DNA from: Luteimonas gilva
GTDB lineage: Bacteria > Pseudomonadota > Gammaproteobacteria > Xanthomonadales > Xanthomonadaceae
Direction of reading: 5' to 3'
Assembly: GCF_005239095.1 (NCBI RefSeq)
Contig: NZ_SZUA01000001.1
Coordinates: forward strand, 398,848-462,847
Length of the DNA stretch: 64,000 nt
Part shown: positions 41,482-50,195 of the stretch, piece by piece
Layout: each line of letters opens with the position of its first letter
How positions within the stretch are numbered: position 1 is the stretch's first letter
The notes under the pieces: model-generated
Seen by the model: the letters and a program-made list of their open reading frames with translations, nothing else
What the model was told of the DNA's origin: nothing
The model's database searches: none
Program-made: the position numbers and the translations under genes

Positions 41482-42278
41482 TTACTCCGGGCGCTGTCGC
41501 CGTCGTCGGCGAGGGCGGTGTCGTTCGATTCGTCTTGCGATTCGGGGTGGTCGGAAAAATCGTCGGCGTAGTTTTCGTCGGCGACGTCGGGTTCGTGTTC
41601 GGTTCCGTCCGCTTCGTGGAGATCGGTCTCCGCGGCGAGTTCGGGGTCGATGTCCGCGGGCGTTTCGTCGGCATCCGCGCCGTTCTCGGCGACGGCGACA
41701 TCGCCGATAGGCATCGGTTCGCCTTCCAACTGCAATTGCGGTTCCAGTTCGCCGAAATCCTTCAGTTCGGACAGCGGCGGCAGTTCGTCCAGGCGCTTGA
41801 GGCCGAAATAGTCGAGGAAACCCTTGGTGGTGCCCAGCAGTTCGGGCCGGCCGGGCATGTCGCGATGGCCGACGACGCGGATCCATTCGCGCTCTTCCAG
41901 CGCCTTGATGATGTTGCTGTTGACCGCCACGCCGCGGATCTGTTCGATCTCGCCGCGGGTGATCGGCTGGCGGTAGGCGATCAGCGCCAAGGTTTCCAGG
42001 GTGGCGCGGGTGTATTTGGTCTGGCGCTCGGCCCACAGCCGCGCGACCCACGGATGCACGTCGGCCTGGACCTGGAAGCGGAAGCCGGAGGCGACTTCCA
42101 CCAATTCCACGCCGCGGCCGGGGGACTGTTCGAGCAGCGTTTCCAGCGCCTTTTCGACGCTGTCGGCCGGCGCGGGCTGATCTTCGGGGAACAGCGCGTG
42201 CAACTGCGCCAGCGTCAACGGCTGGTTGGCCGCGAGCAGGGCGGCTTCGACGATGCGGGTGATGAGTTGTTGGTCCAT
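41478..42278 (-). CDS. scpB: Segregation and condensation protein ScpB
   Basis: 266 residues. Two winged-helix units span about 1-180 (ITRIVEAALLAANQPLTLAQL and TLETLALIAYRQPITRGEIEQIRGVAVNSNIIKALEEREWI). ScpB bridges ScpA and SMC in chromosome condensation. The last 85 residues are strongly acidic (ADADETPADIDPELAAETDLHEADG and onward), longer than the core protein needs. It is coupled to rluB by ATGA and separated from scpA by a family E repeat. Confidence 0.93.
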   Translation of the reverse strand: MDQQLITRIVEAALLAANQPLTLAQLHALFPEDQPAPADSVEKALETLLEQSPGRGVELVEVASGFRFQVQADVHPWVARLWAERQTKYTRATLETLALIAYRQPITRGEIEQIRGVAVNSNIIKALEEREWIRVVGHRDMPGRPELLGTTKGFLDYFGLKRLDELPPLSELKDFGELEPQLQLEGEPMPIGDVAVAENGADADETPADIDPELAAETDLHEADGTEHEPDVADENYADDFSDHPESQDESNDTALADDGDSARSK

Positions 42279-42330
42279 CTCGTATTCGATTGCTGGGTTC
42301 GTTTCGTGATGCTGCTTTTTTGCTTTTAGC

Positions 42331-42461
42331 CGTCATTCCCGCGAAGGCGGGAATCCAGCGTCTTGGTTCTTGTACGCGCGTGGCGGAAACCGGATCCGCC
42401 GCTTCGCTGATTCTGTTGTTCCGCCGGATTCCCTGGGTCCCGGCTTTCGCCGGGATGACGG
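42331..42461. repeat. Inverted repeat, family E, copy 2
   Basis: CCGTCATTCCCGCGAAGGCG with GGAATCCAG on the left and GGTCCCGGCTTTCGCCGG with GATGACGG on the right; the arms pair with a few mismatches and enclose about 70 bases. It lies between scpA and scpB on the minus strand, inside what is otherwise one transcription unit. Confidence 0.85.
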
Positions 42462-42477
42462 TTGGGGAGTTCCGCGC

Positions 42478-43395
42478 TCACTCCGCGTCGTTCGCCGCCG
42501 GCGCGTCGTCGTCGAATTCGCTCGACAACTCCAATGCCTTGCCGTCTTCCTGATCTCCGATCGCGAGGGATTTAACGTAAATCGGCGCCAAGGGCGCTTC
42601 CTGCACGACGTCCAGCAACTGTTCCTTGGCCAGTTCCAGGATCGAGAGGAACGTCACCACCACGCCCAGCCGTCCCTCGCGCAGTTCGAACAGCGATTCG
42701 AAGCGGTGGAAAGCGCCGTCGCTCAGCCGGGTCAGCAGCTCGCCCATGCGCTGGCGCACGCTTAGCGCGTCGCGCTTGATCGCGTGGCCGGTGAACAGCT
42801 CGGCGCGCTTGAGCACGTCGTGCAGGGCCAGCAGCATCTCGCGCAGGTCCACCGGCGGCGGCAGGCGCACCGCGGCGCGGTCGGGGACGAAGGCGCTGAC
42901 TACGGTGGTATCGCGGTCGACGCGGGGCAGGGCGTCGATGTCCTCGGCGGCCTGCTTGAAGCGCTCGTATTCCTGCAGGCGTCGGACCAGGTCGGCGCGG
43001 GGGTCGTCCTCCAGGCCTTCTTCTTCGGCCGATCGCGGCAGCAGCATCCGCGATTTGATCTCGGCCAGGATCGCGGCCATCACCAGGTATTCGGCCGCCA
43101 GCTCGAACCGCAGCTCGCGCATGGCCTGAATGTAGTCGACGTACTGGCGGGTGATCTCCGCCACCGGGATGTCGAGGATGTCCAGGTTCTGGCGGCGGAT
43201 CAGGTACAGCAGCAGGTCCAGCGGGCCTTCGAACGCCTCGAGGATGATCTCCAGCGCGTCCGGCGGGATGTACAGATCCTGCGGCATCTGCAGCACCGGC
43301 TGGCCGAGCACCATCGCCAGCGGCATTTCCTGCTGCTGGGGGTGGACGGGCGCATGATTTGGCTGGGGCGCGTCGGGCGCGGTTTCTGCGGTCAT
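42478..43395 (-). CDS. scpA: Segregation and condensation protein ScpA
   Basis: 305 residues. The kleisin core begins at EAFEGPLDLLLYLIRRQNLDILDIPVAEITRQYVDYI and ends with the C-terminal winged helix region (TFLSILELAKEQLLDVVQEAPLAPIYV). ScpA closes the SMC ring with ScpB. The N-terminus (about 50 residues) is longer than in model proteins and rich in Pro, Gln and His. The start at 43395 is the ATG that gives this usual extension; the frame stays open upstream without a ribosome-binding site. It heads the scpA-scpB-rluB set. Confidence 0.92.
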   Translation of the reverse strand: MTAETAPDAPQPNHAPVHPQQQEMPLAMVLGQPVLQMPQDLYIPPDALEIILEAFEGPLDLLLYLIRRQNLDILDIPVAEITRQYVDYIQAMRELRFELAAEYLVMAAILAEIKSRMLLPRSAEEEGLEDDPRADLVRRLQEYERFKQAAEDIDALPRVDRDTTVVSAFVPDRAAVRLPPPVDLREMLLALHDVLKRAELFTGHAIKRDALSVRQRMGELLTRLSDGAFHRFESLFELREGRLGVVVTFLSILELAKEQLLDVVQEAPLAPIYVKSLAIGDQEDGKALELSSEFDDDAPAANDAE

Positions 43396-43743
43396 TTTCT
43401 GGAGCGGCCCCCTTGGGCCACTGAACGGACGGTTGCCGGGGTGCTGGCCGCGGCGAGGATCGTTACTGCCGGCTGCCGCGATTTCCCGGACGCGACGGTC
43501 GGAGCTGCCAAACATCGCGGCCGGCCGCGCCACGCAAGGCGGAGCGAACGACGGTCGGAAGAGATGTCCAGGCTTGGGCCGGTGGGGGCAGCGATGCGAG
43601 CGCCGGGGGCTGGTCGTCCCGTTTCGCGTCGGCCGCTGCGTCCGGCCTCGAGCAATGGATCAAGGGTAAGGGCTGGGCTGGGCCCTGTCCAGCCCGTTGG
43701 CGCCGATACAATTCAGGTCCGATGAACGGAGGATGCGTCGAGC
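43396..43743. other. Divergent promoter region between scpA and yciI
   Basis: 348 bp without a supported gene. On the right, TACAAT at 43707-43712 is a good -10 for yciI, with TGTCCA-like sequence 16-17 bp before it as a weak -35. GGAGGATGCG precedes the yciI start. The scpA promoter on the left side was not identified. Confidence 0.5.
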
Positions 43744-44043
43744 ATGTGGTACGCGATCGAAGGGCATGACGGGGCGGGCGTGCTGGATCGCCGCATGCAG
43801 GCCAGGCCGCAGCATTTGGCGCGCCTGACCGCACTGCGCGAAGAAGGGCGGCTGCTATTGGCCGGGCCCTGTCCGGCGATCGACGCCGAAGATCCGGGCC
43901 CGGCCGGTTTCAGCGGCAGCATCGTCGTCGCCGAATTCGCTTCGCTGGCCGAAGCCCGGGCCTGGGCCGAAGCCGACCCTTACGTCGCCGCGGGCGTTTA
44001 CGAACGCGTCGACGTGCGTCCTTTCAAGCCGGTATTGCCGTGA
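43744..44043 (+). CDS. yciI: YciI-family protein
   Basis: 99 residues with the YciI pattern [37 protein letters not shown] and [25 protein letters not shown]. The His (GHD) and Asp (ADPY) pair is the proposed active site of the fold, although the true reaction is unknown. It overlaps bolA (GTGA at 44040), a neighbourhood seen in many proteobacteria. Confidence 0.92.
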   Translation: MWYAIEGHDGAGVLDRRMQARPQHLARLTALREEGRLLLAGPCPAIDAEDPGPAGFSGSIVVAEFASLAEARAWAEADPYVAAGVYERVDVRPFKPVLP

Positions 44044-44336
44044 CCTCGGGCCCGCTCCCGCGCGAGCAGCGCGCCGACGCGATCCGGGAAGCGCTACAGG
44101 CGGCGCTGGCGCCCGTTCAACTGGACATCCGCGACGACAGCCATCGCCACGCCAAGCATCCGGGCGCGCGCGACGGCCGCGGCCATTTCCATGTGGAGAT
44201 CGTCAGCGCGGCCTTCGCCGGCATGGCGCCGTTAGCGCGTCACCGCGCGGTCTACGCCGCATTGGGCGATTTGATGGCCACCGATATCCATGCCTTGTCG
44301 ATGCGGGCCCGCACTCCCGAAGAGGCCGGGCTTTAG
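44040..44336 (+). CDS. bolA: BolA-family protein
   Basis: 98 residues with the BolA signatures: [45 protein letters not shown] and [22 protein letters not shown]. BolA proteins bind [2Fe-2S] with monothiol glutaredoxins through the conserved His residues and affect cell shape and iron homeostasis. It starts at the GTG at 44040 inside the yciI stop. A family A repeat follows. Confidence 0.93.
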   Translation: MTSGPLPREQRADAIREALQAALAPVQLDIRDDSHRHAKHPGARDGRGHFHVEIVSAAFAGMAPLARHRAVYAALGDLMATDIHALSMRARTPEEAGL

Positions 44337-44342
44337 TGCTTA

Positions 44343-44434
44343 TGTAGGAGCGGCTTTAGCCGCGAGCTCTTTCTTTCAAATCGCAACATCGCCGCGATTC
44401 AGAAAAAAAGCTCGCGGCTGAAGCCGCTCCTACA
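44343..44434. repeat. BIME-like inverted repeat, family A (copy 6)
   Basis: TGTAGGAGCGGCTTTAGCCG and CGGCTGAAGCCGCTCCTACA pair over nearly their whole length, with CGAGCTCTTT/AAAAGCTCG inside and an extra GCGATTTGAAAG-like/TCGCAACATCGC loop. It separates bolA from the lacI promoter region. Confidence 0.92.
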
Positions 44435-44537
44435 AGGAGCTAAGGCATTGTCGCTGCGAATGCTGCGGCGCAACACCTTAAATGCGACTCAAGCGCGATG
44501 TGCGGTCGCAGCATAACGCTTGCTTTACATCGCGCGT

Positions 44538-44551
44538 TGTAAACGTTTACA
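44538..44551. promoter_or_regulatory. LacI-type operator 1 (before the lacI-family gene)
   Basis: TGTAAACGTTTACA, a 14-bp perfect palindrome with the central CG typical of LacI/GalR sites. It is 37 bp before the regulator's GTG start and overlaps a possible -10 (TACATT at 44548-44553, 18 bp after TTTACA at 44524-44529). This suggests autorepression. Confidence 0.8.
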
Positions 44552-44588
44552 TTGAATCGATACCCCGCGGCCGGAGGGCGTACTAGGC

Positions 44589-45602
44589 GTGAACGTGACG
44601 ATCAAAGACGTAGCGCGCGCGGCGAACGTTTCGGTTGCCACCGTTTCCCGAGCGCTCAACGGCCATCACAACGTCGCCGAAGCGGTGCGCCTGCGCGTGA
44701 TCCGCGTCGCCAGCGAGCTGCGTTACAGCCCTCACGCGGCGGCACGGAGCCTCAGTAGCCGCCGGACCCACACCATCGGCGTGGTGCTGCCCGACCTGTA
44801 CGGCGAGTTCTTCTCCGAACTGATGCGCGGCGTCGACCAGGTCGCCCGCGAGCGCGGCTTCCATTTGCTCGTCTCCAGCTACCACGGCAATCCGGAAGAG
44901 CAGGGCGCGGCGCTGCGCGCGATGCGCGGGCGCGTCGACGGCCTGCTGCTGATGTCGCCCTACATCGGCGACTCCGGCCACCTGACCGACAACCTGTCGC
45001 CGACCCAGCCGACCGTGCTGATGAACACCCATCTGCCGCAGGCGGGATTGGCTTCGCTCAGCGTCGACAACTACGGCGGCGCGGTGGCGATGATGCGGCA
45101 CTTGGCCGAAGCCGGGCGCAAGCGGATCGCCTTCATCGCCGGCCCGGAAGACAACTTCGACGCGAGCGAGCGCCGGCGCGGCTACATCGACGCGCTGGCC
45201 GAACGTCTGCCCGGCGCCGAGCCGCGGATCCTGCCCGGCGATTTCAACGAAGCCTCGGGCCACGAGGCCGGACAGGCGTTGATCGCCTCCGGGCAATTGC
45301 CCGATGCGGTGTTCGCGGCCAACGACATGATGGCCTTGGGTTGCCTGTCCGCCTTCAAGCAGGCGGGCATCGGCGTGCCGGGACAAGTCGCGCTGGCCGG
45401 ATTCGACGACATCCCGCTCTCTCGCTACGTGCAACCGTCGCTGACCACGGTGCGCGTGAACATCGCGGAATTGGGCGGACAGGCGATGAGCGCGCTGTCC
45501 GTCGCTATCGGCACGGAGGCCGCCCCGATCGCTCCGGTATCCCTGCGGCCGGAGTTGATCGTGCGCGAATCCACCGGCGCGGGCCGCAACGCCGAAAGTT
45601 GA
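44589..45602 (+). CDS. LacI-family transcriptional regulator of the glucan/ED regulon
   Basis: 337 residues. The N-terminal helix-turn-helix and hinge are VTIKDVARAANVSVATVSRALNGHHNVAEAVRLRVIRVASELRYSPHAAARSL. The periplasmic-binding-protein-like sensor follows from about residue 62 (HTIGVVLPDLYGEFFSELMRG to GFDDIPLSRYVQPSLTTVRV). It starts at a GTG at 44589, with CGGAGGGCG before it. It would bind the 14-bp operators at 44538, 45634 and 63889 and be released by a sugar, probably a glucose-containing saccharide given the genes it flanks. The effector and operator match are inferred. Confidence 0.92.
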   Translation: MNVTIKDVARAANVSVATVSRALNGHHNVAEAVRLRVIRVASELRYSPHAAARSLSSRRTHTIGVVLPDLYGEFFSELMRGVDQVARERGFHLLVSSYHGNPEEQGAALRAMRGRVDGLLLMSPYIGDSGHLTDNLSPTQPTVLMNTHLPQAGLASLSVDNYGGAVAMMRHLAEAGRKRIAFIAGPEDNFDASERRRGYIDALAERLPGAEPRILPGDFNEASGHEAGQALIASGQLPDAVFAANDMMALGCLSAFKQAGIGVPGQVALAGFDDIPLSRYVQPSLTTVRVNIAELGGQAMSALSVAIGTEAAPIAPVSLRPELIVRESTGAGRNAES

Positions 45603-45633
45603 TGAATCCATCTCACGTTTTTTTGCGTTCCGA

Positions 45634-45647
45634 TGTAACCGTTTACA
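45634..45647. promoter_or_regulatory. LacI-type operator 2 (before the TonB receptor)
   Basis: TGTAACCGTTTACA, which matches operator 1 at 13 of 14 positions. It lies 37 bp before the TonB receptor ATG, in the 81-bp gap after the lacI-family gene. Confidence 0.8.
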
Positions 45648-45683
45648 AATAACTAGATACATCGCCCTGGGAGGGGAACCCGC

Positions 45684-48494
45684 ATGAATCGTAAGTTCCG
45701 CAAGCCGAGCCGCAAGTTATTGAGCTGTGCGCTACTGAGCTGTTTGCTGATCGGCGCACCGCAAGCGTTCGCCCAAAACACCAGCGCCAGCATTCGCGGC
45801 AAGGTCGCCGCCAGTGCCGACATCGTGGCCACCAACACCGCCAACGGCGCGGTGCGCCGGGTCAAGGCCGACGCCAACGGCAATTACGCCTTGGTCGGCC
45901 TGACGCCGGGCACCTATCGCGTCGACGCCGCCGGCGCCTCGCGCGTGATCAGCGTGCAAGTGGGCCAGGCCGCGACTTTGAACCTCGCCGCCGCGGCGCC
46001 GGCCCCCGCACCCGCCGGCGACGCCACGAACCTGGCGGCGGTCACCGTCACCGCGCAGGCGTTGATCGAGACCAAGACCTCGGAAATCGCCACCAACGTC
46101 AGCCAGCGCCAGATCGAGTCGCTGCCGCAGAGCAACCGCAACTTCTTGAACTTCGCCGCTTTGGCGCCGGGCGTGACGGTCACCAACACCGATACTTCCA
46201 AGACCATCAGCGCGGCGGGTCAGCCCGCGAATCAGGTCAACGTGTTCATCGACGGCGCCAGCCAGAAGAACAACGTGCTGCAAGGCGGCTTGGTCGGCCA
46301 GGATTCCAGCAAAGGCAATCCGTTCTCGCAGGAAGCGGTGCAGGAGTTCCGTGTCCTCACCCAGAATTTCAAGGCCGAATACGAGCAGGCGGGCACCGCG
46401 ATCGTCACGGCGATCACCAAGTCCGGCACCAACGAGTTCCACGGTTCGATCTACGGCTTCTTCCAAGACAAGAGCATGGTGGAAAAAGACTATTTCGAGC
46501 GTCGGGACAACAAGGAGAAAGCCGACTACGAGCGCAAGCAATATGGCGCGACCCTCGGCGGGCCGATCATCAAGGATAAGCTGCACTTCTTCGTCAGCTA
46601 TGAAGGCAATCGCGAAGACGCCAACGCCCGGGTGACCATCAACGATCCTCAGTTTTCCAGCCTCAACGGCGTGTTCGCGCGTCCGTTCGAGCAGGACGTC
46701 TGGTTCGGAAAACTGAGCTGGATCGCCAGCGAGAACGACGACGTCGATCTGAGCATCACCCGGCGCCGCGATACCGAGGTGATCGGCTTCGGCGGCACCA
46801 CCGCGTACGACGCCCGGCAGAACCGCGACAACAAGGTCGACGACGTGCTGTTGAAATGGAAGCACTACGGCGACGGTTGGCTGAACGAAATGTCGATCGG
46901 CCACGGCGAATACGAATGGAGCCCGAATTCGGCCAATCCTGGCATCATCGCCCAGGACTTCCAGGGCTGCTGCCGCGTCGGCGGGGCCAATCTGCTGCAA
47001 AAGAAAGGCCAGGAAAACTACACGTTCCGCAACGACTTCACCTTCAGCGACATCGACTGGCACGGCAATCACGTCATCAAGATGGGCGTGAAGTACGCGA
47101 CCTACAAGCTGAACCTGCTCGAGCAGAACAACGCCAACCCGATCTACGTCTACAACCGCAGCCGCCCGGGCGGCTACAACAGCCCGTTCCAAGCCCGCTA
47201 TTCGCCGGTCGGCAAGCGCGCCGAGATCGACAACGACCAGATCGGCCTGTACATCCAGGACGATTGGGACGTCACCGACCGCCTGCAGTTGAACCTGGGC
47301 TTGCGTTGGGACTACGAGACCGACCCCTACAACAAGAACTACGTGACGCCGCAGACGCATATCGACGTCATCAATTTCCTGGGGATATCGCACGATTACA
47401 TCTCCACCGGCAACAATCGCAAGCCTGACAAGGACATGATCCAGCCGCGTCTGGGGTTCTCGTACGACTTCAGCAAGGACAACGACCAATCCTGGGTGCT
47501 GTTCGGCGGCGCGGGCCGTTACTACGATCGCACGCCGCTGGATAACGCGATCCAGGAAGAGTTCCACTCGGTATTCCCCGATTACACCGTTTGGTTCTCG
47601 CCGGACGGTTCGCCGGTCGACGGCAACCCCGCCGTGGTCTGGGACCCGAAGTATCTCAACGTGAACGAGCTGCAGGCACTGATTTCGGGGCCTGGCAACT
47701 TCTCTTCCGAAATCGACCTGCTGAACAACAAGACAAAGTCGCCGTATAGCGACCAATTCAGCTTGGGCGTGCGCCGCGTGATGGGCGATTGGAACGCGTC
47801 GCTGACCTTGAGCAAGGTGAAAGGCAAAGACCAGTTCACGTGGGTTTGGGGCGATAGGCTCCCGAACGGCAATTTCATCCGTCCGTTGCCGCACAATTTG
47901 GGCGCGGTGCTGCTGAACACCACCAAGGACTACGAGTCGACCGGCGTGTTCTTCACTCTGGACAAGCCATACACCGACGAATCCGGCTGGGGCTTCGGCT
48001 TGTCGTACACCTTCATGGACGCCAGCAAGGAAGGCGGCGACGCTTATTCGCTGGACTACGCGTCGCCCGAGCTGTATCCGGAAAACCACGTAGGCGCCCA
48101 CAACCAGCTGGTCGTCAACGCCAGCGTCAAGCTGCCTTGGGACATGCGCCTGACGGGCTTGGGCACGTTCAACGACGGCACGCCGTACGACGTGTTCTAT
48201 ACCTTCGACTACAACGGCGGCGTCAACGGCCCCAGCAACACTACCGGCATCCATCTTGGCGGCGGCCGCAAGGCGCCGTACAAGCAGGTCGACTTGTCGC
48301 TGACCAAGGATTTCAAGTTCGGCGAAAGTCAGGTGCTGCAGTTGCGCTTGGACGGCTTCAACATCTTCAATTCGAACAACTTCGATTGCTACGAAGGCAG
48401 TTACACCAGCCCCCGCTTCGGCATCCCGGGCTGCACATTGCCGCAGTCGCGCAGCGCCCGCAGCTTCCAGGTCGGCGCGCGCTATTCGTTCTAA
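45684..48494 (+). CDS. TonB-dependent outer-membrane receptor with N-terminal carboxypeptidase-regulatory-like domain
   Basis: 936 residues. A signal peptide ends near QAFAQ (about 31). A small beta-sandwich domain, ASIRGKVAASADIVATNTANGAVRRVKADANGNYALVGLTPGTYRV (about 34-105), precedes the plug (about 125-245, with SLPQSNRNFLNFAALAPGV and QVNVFIDGA). The 22-strand barrel ends in an aromatic residue (GARYSF). This is the Oar/SusC-like form used for uptake of large glycans or peptides. It is expressed behind operator 2, so it is probably induced by the same saccharide as the downstream genes. A short hairpin follows its stop. Confidence 0.93.
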   Translation: MNRKFRKPSRKLLSCALLSCLLIGAPQAFAQNTSASIRGKVAASADIVATNTANGAVRRVKADANGNYALVGLTPGTYRVDAAGASRVISVQVGQAATLNLAAAAPAPAPAGDATNLAAVTVTAQALIETKTSEIATNVSQRQIESLPQSNRNFLNFAALAPGVTVTNTDTSKTISAAGQPANQVNVFIDGASQKNNVLQGGLVGQDSSKGNPFSQEAVQEFRVLTQNFKAEYEQAGTAIVTAITKSGTNEFHGSIYGFFQDKSMVEKDYFERRDNKEKADYERKQYGATLGGPIIKDKLHFFVSYEGNREDANARVTINDPQFSSLNGVFARPFEQDVWFGKLSWIASENDDVDLSITRRRDTEVIGFGGTTAYDARQNRDNKVDDVLLKWKHYGDGWLNEMSIGHGEYEWSPNSANPGIIAQDFQGCCRVGGANLLQKKGQENYTFRNDFTFSDIDWHGNHVIKMGVKYATYKLNLLEQNNANPIYVYNRSRPGGYNSPFQARYSPVGKRAEIDNDQIGLYIQDDWDVTDRLQLNLGLRWDYETDPYNKNYVTPQTHIDVINFLGISHDYISTGNNRKPDKDMIQPRLGFSYDFSKDNDQSWVLFGGAGRYYDRTPLDNAIQEEFHSVFPDYTVWFSPDGSPVDGNPAVVWDPKYLNVNELQALISGPGNFSSEIDLLNNKTKSPYSDQFSLGVRRVMGDWNASLTLSKVKGKDQFTWVWGDRLPNGNFIRPLPHNLGAVLLNTTKDYESTGVFFTLDKPYTDESGWGFGLSYTFMDASKEGGDAYSLDYASPELYPENHVGAHNQLVVNASVKLPWDMRLTGLGTFNDGTPYDVFYTFDYNGGVNGPSNTTGIHLGGGRKAPYKQVDLSLTKDFKFGESQVLQLRLDGFNIFNSNNFDCYEGSYTSPRFGIPGCTLPQSRSARSFQVGARYSF

Positions 48495-48510
48495 GCTCCA
48501 CCGCATGCGT

Positions 48511-48534
48511 CGGCTCTCCAGGGACGGGGAGCCG
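48511..48534 (+). terminator. Hairpin between the TonB receptor and the glucanase gene
   Basis: CGGCTCTCC and GGGGAGCCG form a 9-bp stem (one G-U pair) with a 6-base loop, followed by GCGTTTCTTC and not a full T-run. It could cut expression of the genes downstream relative to the receptor, or protect the receptor mRNA end. A true terminator is uncertain. Confidence 0.4.
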
Positions 48535-48566
48535 GCGTTTCTTCAATCAAGAGGCCCTGCACCGTA

Positions 48567-50186
48567 ATGCGATTCCGACCCGCCCGTGTCCATGCGTTCC
48601 TGGCCGCGCTGCTCGCCGTTTGTTTCCTGGCCGGCTGCGGGCCGCAAGAACCGGAGCGCAAGCCCGACGCGCAGGCGCCCAAACCCGGCCCGATCGCGCA
48701 GACCCCCGCGCCGGTGCCGAGCAAGCCGGGCCCGCCCGAATTGCCGCCGTTGTTCCGCGACATCGAGAAACGCACCTTCCAGTTCTTCTGGGACACGACC
48801 AACGAAAACAACGGCCTGACGCCCGACCGCTTCCCGTCGCGCCCGTTCGCGAGCATCGCTTCGGTCGGCTTCGCGCTCACCGCCTATCCGATCGGCGTCG
48901 AGAACGGCTGGTTGAGCCGCCGCCAGGCGGTCGACCGCACTTTGCTCACGTTGAAATTCTTCCGCGATGCGCCGCAAGGGCCGCAGCGCACCGGCAAGAC
49001 CGGCTACCACGGTTTCTATTACCACTTCCTCGACATGCAGACCGGGCACCGCTACGAGCCCTGGGTCGAGCTGTCGAGCATCGACACCGCGCTGCTGATG
49101 TCCGGCGTGCTGTTCGCGCAGAGCTATTACGACCGCGACGATCCGCGCGAAAAGGAGATCCGCGACGTCGCCGACGAGCTGTACAAGCGCGTCGACTGGA
49201 CCTGGCTGCAGAAGCGTCCGCCGCTGATTTCGATGGGCTGGTATCCGGAGAGCGGCTTCATCCAGCACGATTGGGCCGGCTACAACGAGGCGATGCTGCT
49301 CTACATCCTGGCGATGGGCTCGCCGACCCATCCGGTGAGTCCGGACGCCTGGCAAGTGTGGACGCGCAGCTACGATTTGAGCTGGGGCGTGTTCCAAGGC
49401 CAGGAATACTTGAGCTTCGCCCCGCATTTCGGCCACCAGTACAGCCATGTGTGGATCGATTTCCGCGGCATCCGCGACGACTACATGCGCAACCGCGGCA
49501 TCGATTATTTCGAGAACAGCCGGCGCGCGACCTACGCGCAGCGCGCCTACGCGATCGAAAACCCGATGAAGTGGAAGGAATACGGCGAAAACGTCTGGGG
49601 GCTCACCGCGAGCGACGGTCCGCAGCGCACCACCCAGTACTACCAGGGCCAGGAACGCGAATTCCGCCACTACAGCGCGCGCGGCGCCGGCCTGCGCGAC
49701 GATTTCGACGACGGCACCATCGCGCCGACCGCGGCGATCGCTTCGTTGCCGTTCGCGCCCGAGATCGTCATTCCGGCGACCCAGGCGATCCACGAGCGCT
49801 ACGGCGATTACCTGTATTCCAGCTACGGCTTCCTGGACGCGTTCAATCCCAGCTTCGACTACGACATCCCGTTGAAGACCGGACGCCTGGTGCCGGACAA
49901 GGGCTGGGTGGCCAGCGATTACATCGGCATCGACCAAGGCCCGATCCTGGCCATGATCGCCAACTATCGCAACGAGTTCGTTTGGAAAACGATGAAGCGC
50001 AATCCTTACGTGCGCAAAGGCTTGGAGCTGGCTGGATTCGAAGGCGGCTGGCTGACCCCGCGGAACGCCAGCGGGCCGCCCGATCCGAAGGCCGCGGCGG
50101 CGCGCGCGATCGGCGTGGCCGAATCGCGGGCCGCGAACGCAGAGCCGCAGACGCCCGAAGCGGCGCGTCCGCAGCCGCCGCAATAA
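48567..50186 (+). CDS. Glucoamylase-like (PF10091/GH144-type) lipoprotein glycosidase
   Basis: 539 residues. The lipobox LAVCFLAGC gives C24 as the lipid anchor. The Pro-rich linker (about 25-65) is followed by an alpha/alpha-barrel hydrolase of the glucoamylase-like family: FRDIEKRTFQFFWDTTNENNGLTPDRFP at the start, GYHGFYYHFLDMQTG, ISMGWYPESGFIQHDWAGYNEAMLLYILAMGSP, and AASDGPQ-like GLTASDGPQ later. The first characterised relatives (GH144) are endo-beta-1,2-glucanases, so release of beta-1,2-glucooligosaccharides is the best guess; other glucan links are possible. It lies between the TonB receptor and the ABC importer. The C-terminal 30 residues are Ala/Pro-rich. Confidence 0.85.
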   Translation: MRFRPARVHAFLAALLAVCFLAGCGPQEPERKPDAQAPKPGPIAQTPAPVPSKPGPPELPPLFRDIEKRTFQFFWDTTNENNGLTPDRFPSRPFASIASVGFALTAYPIGVENGWLSRRQAVDRTLLTLKFFRDAPQGPQRTGKTGYHGFYYHFLDMQTGHRYEPWVELSSIDTALLMSGVLFAQSYYDRDDPREKEIRDVADELYKRVDWTWLQKRPPLISMGWYPESGFIQHDWAGYNEAMLLYILAMGSPTHPVSPDAWQVWTRSYDLSWGVFQGQEYLSFAPHFGHQYSHVWIDFRGIRDDYMRNRGIDYFENSRRATYAQRAYAIENPMKWKEYGENVWGLTASDGPQRTTQYYQGQEREFRHYSARGAGLRDDFDDGTIAPTAAIASLPFAPEIVIPATQAIHERYGDYLYSSYGFLDAFNPSFDYDIPLKTGRLVPDKGWVASDYIGIDQGPILAMIANYRNEFVWKTMKRNPYVRKGLELAGFEGGWLTPRNASGPPDPKAAAARAIGVAESRAANAEPQTPEAARPQPPQ

Positions 50187-50195
50187 ACTGGGCGG

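Noticed and set aside
45732-48506. 924-residue open frame opposite the TonB receptor gene
   Set aside because: It is the GC-rich shadow of the receptor gene; the residue make-up (Val/Arg/Asp-rich) is unlike any protein family, and it has no ribosome-binding site. The receptor frame shows clear domains.
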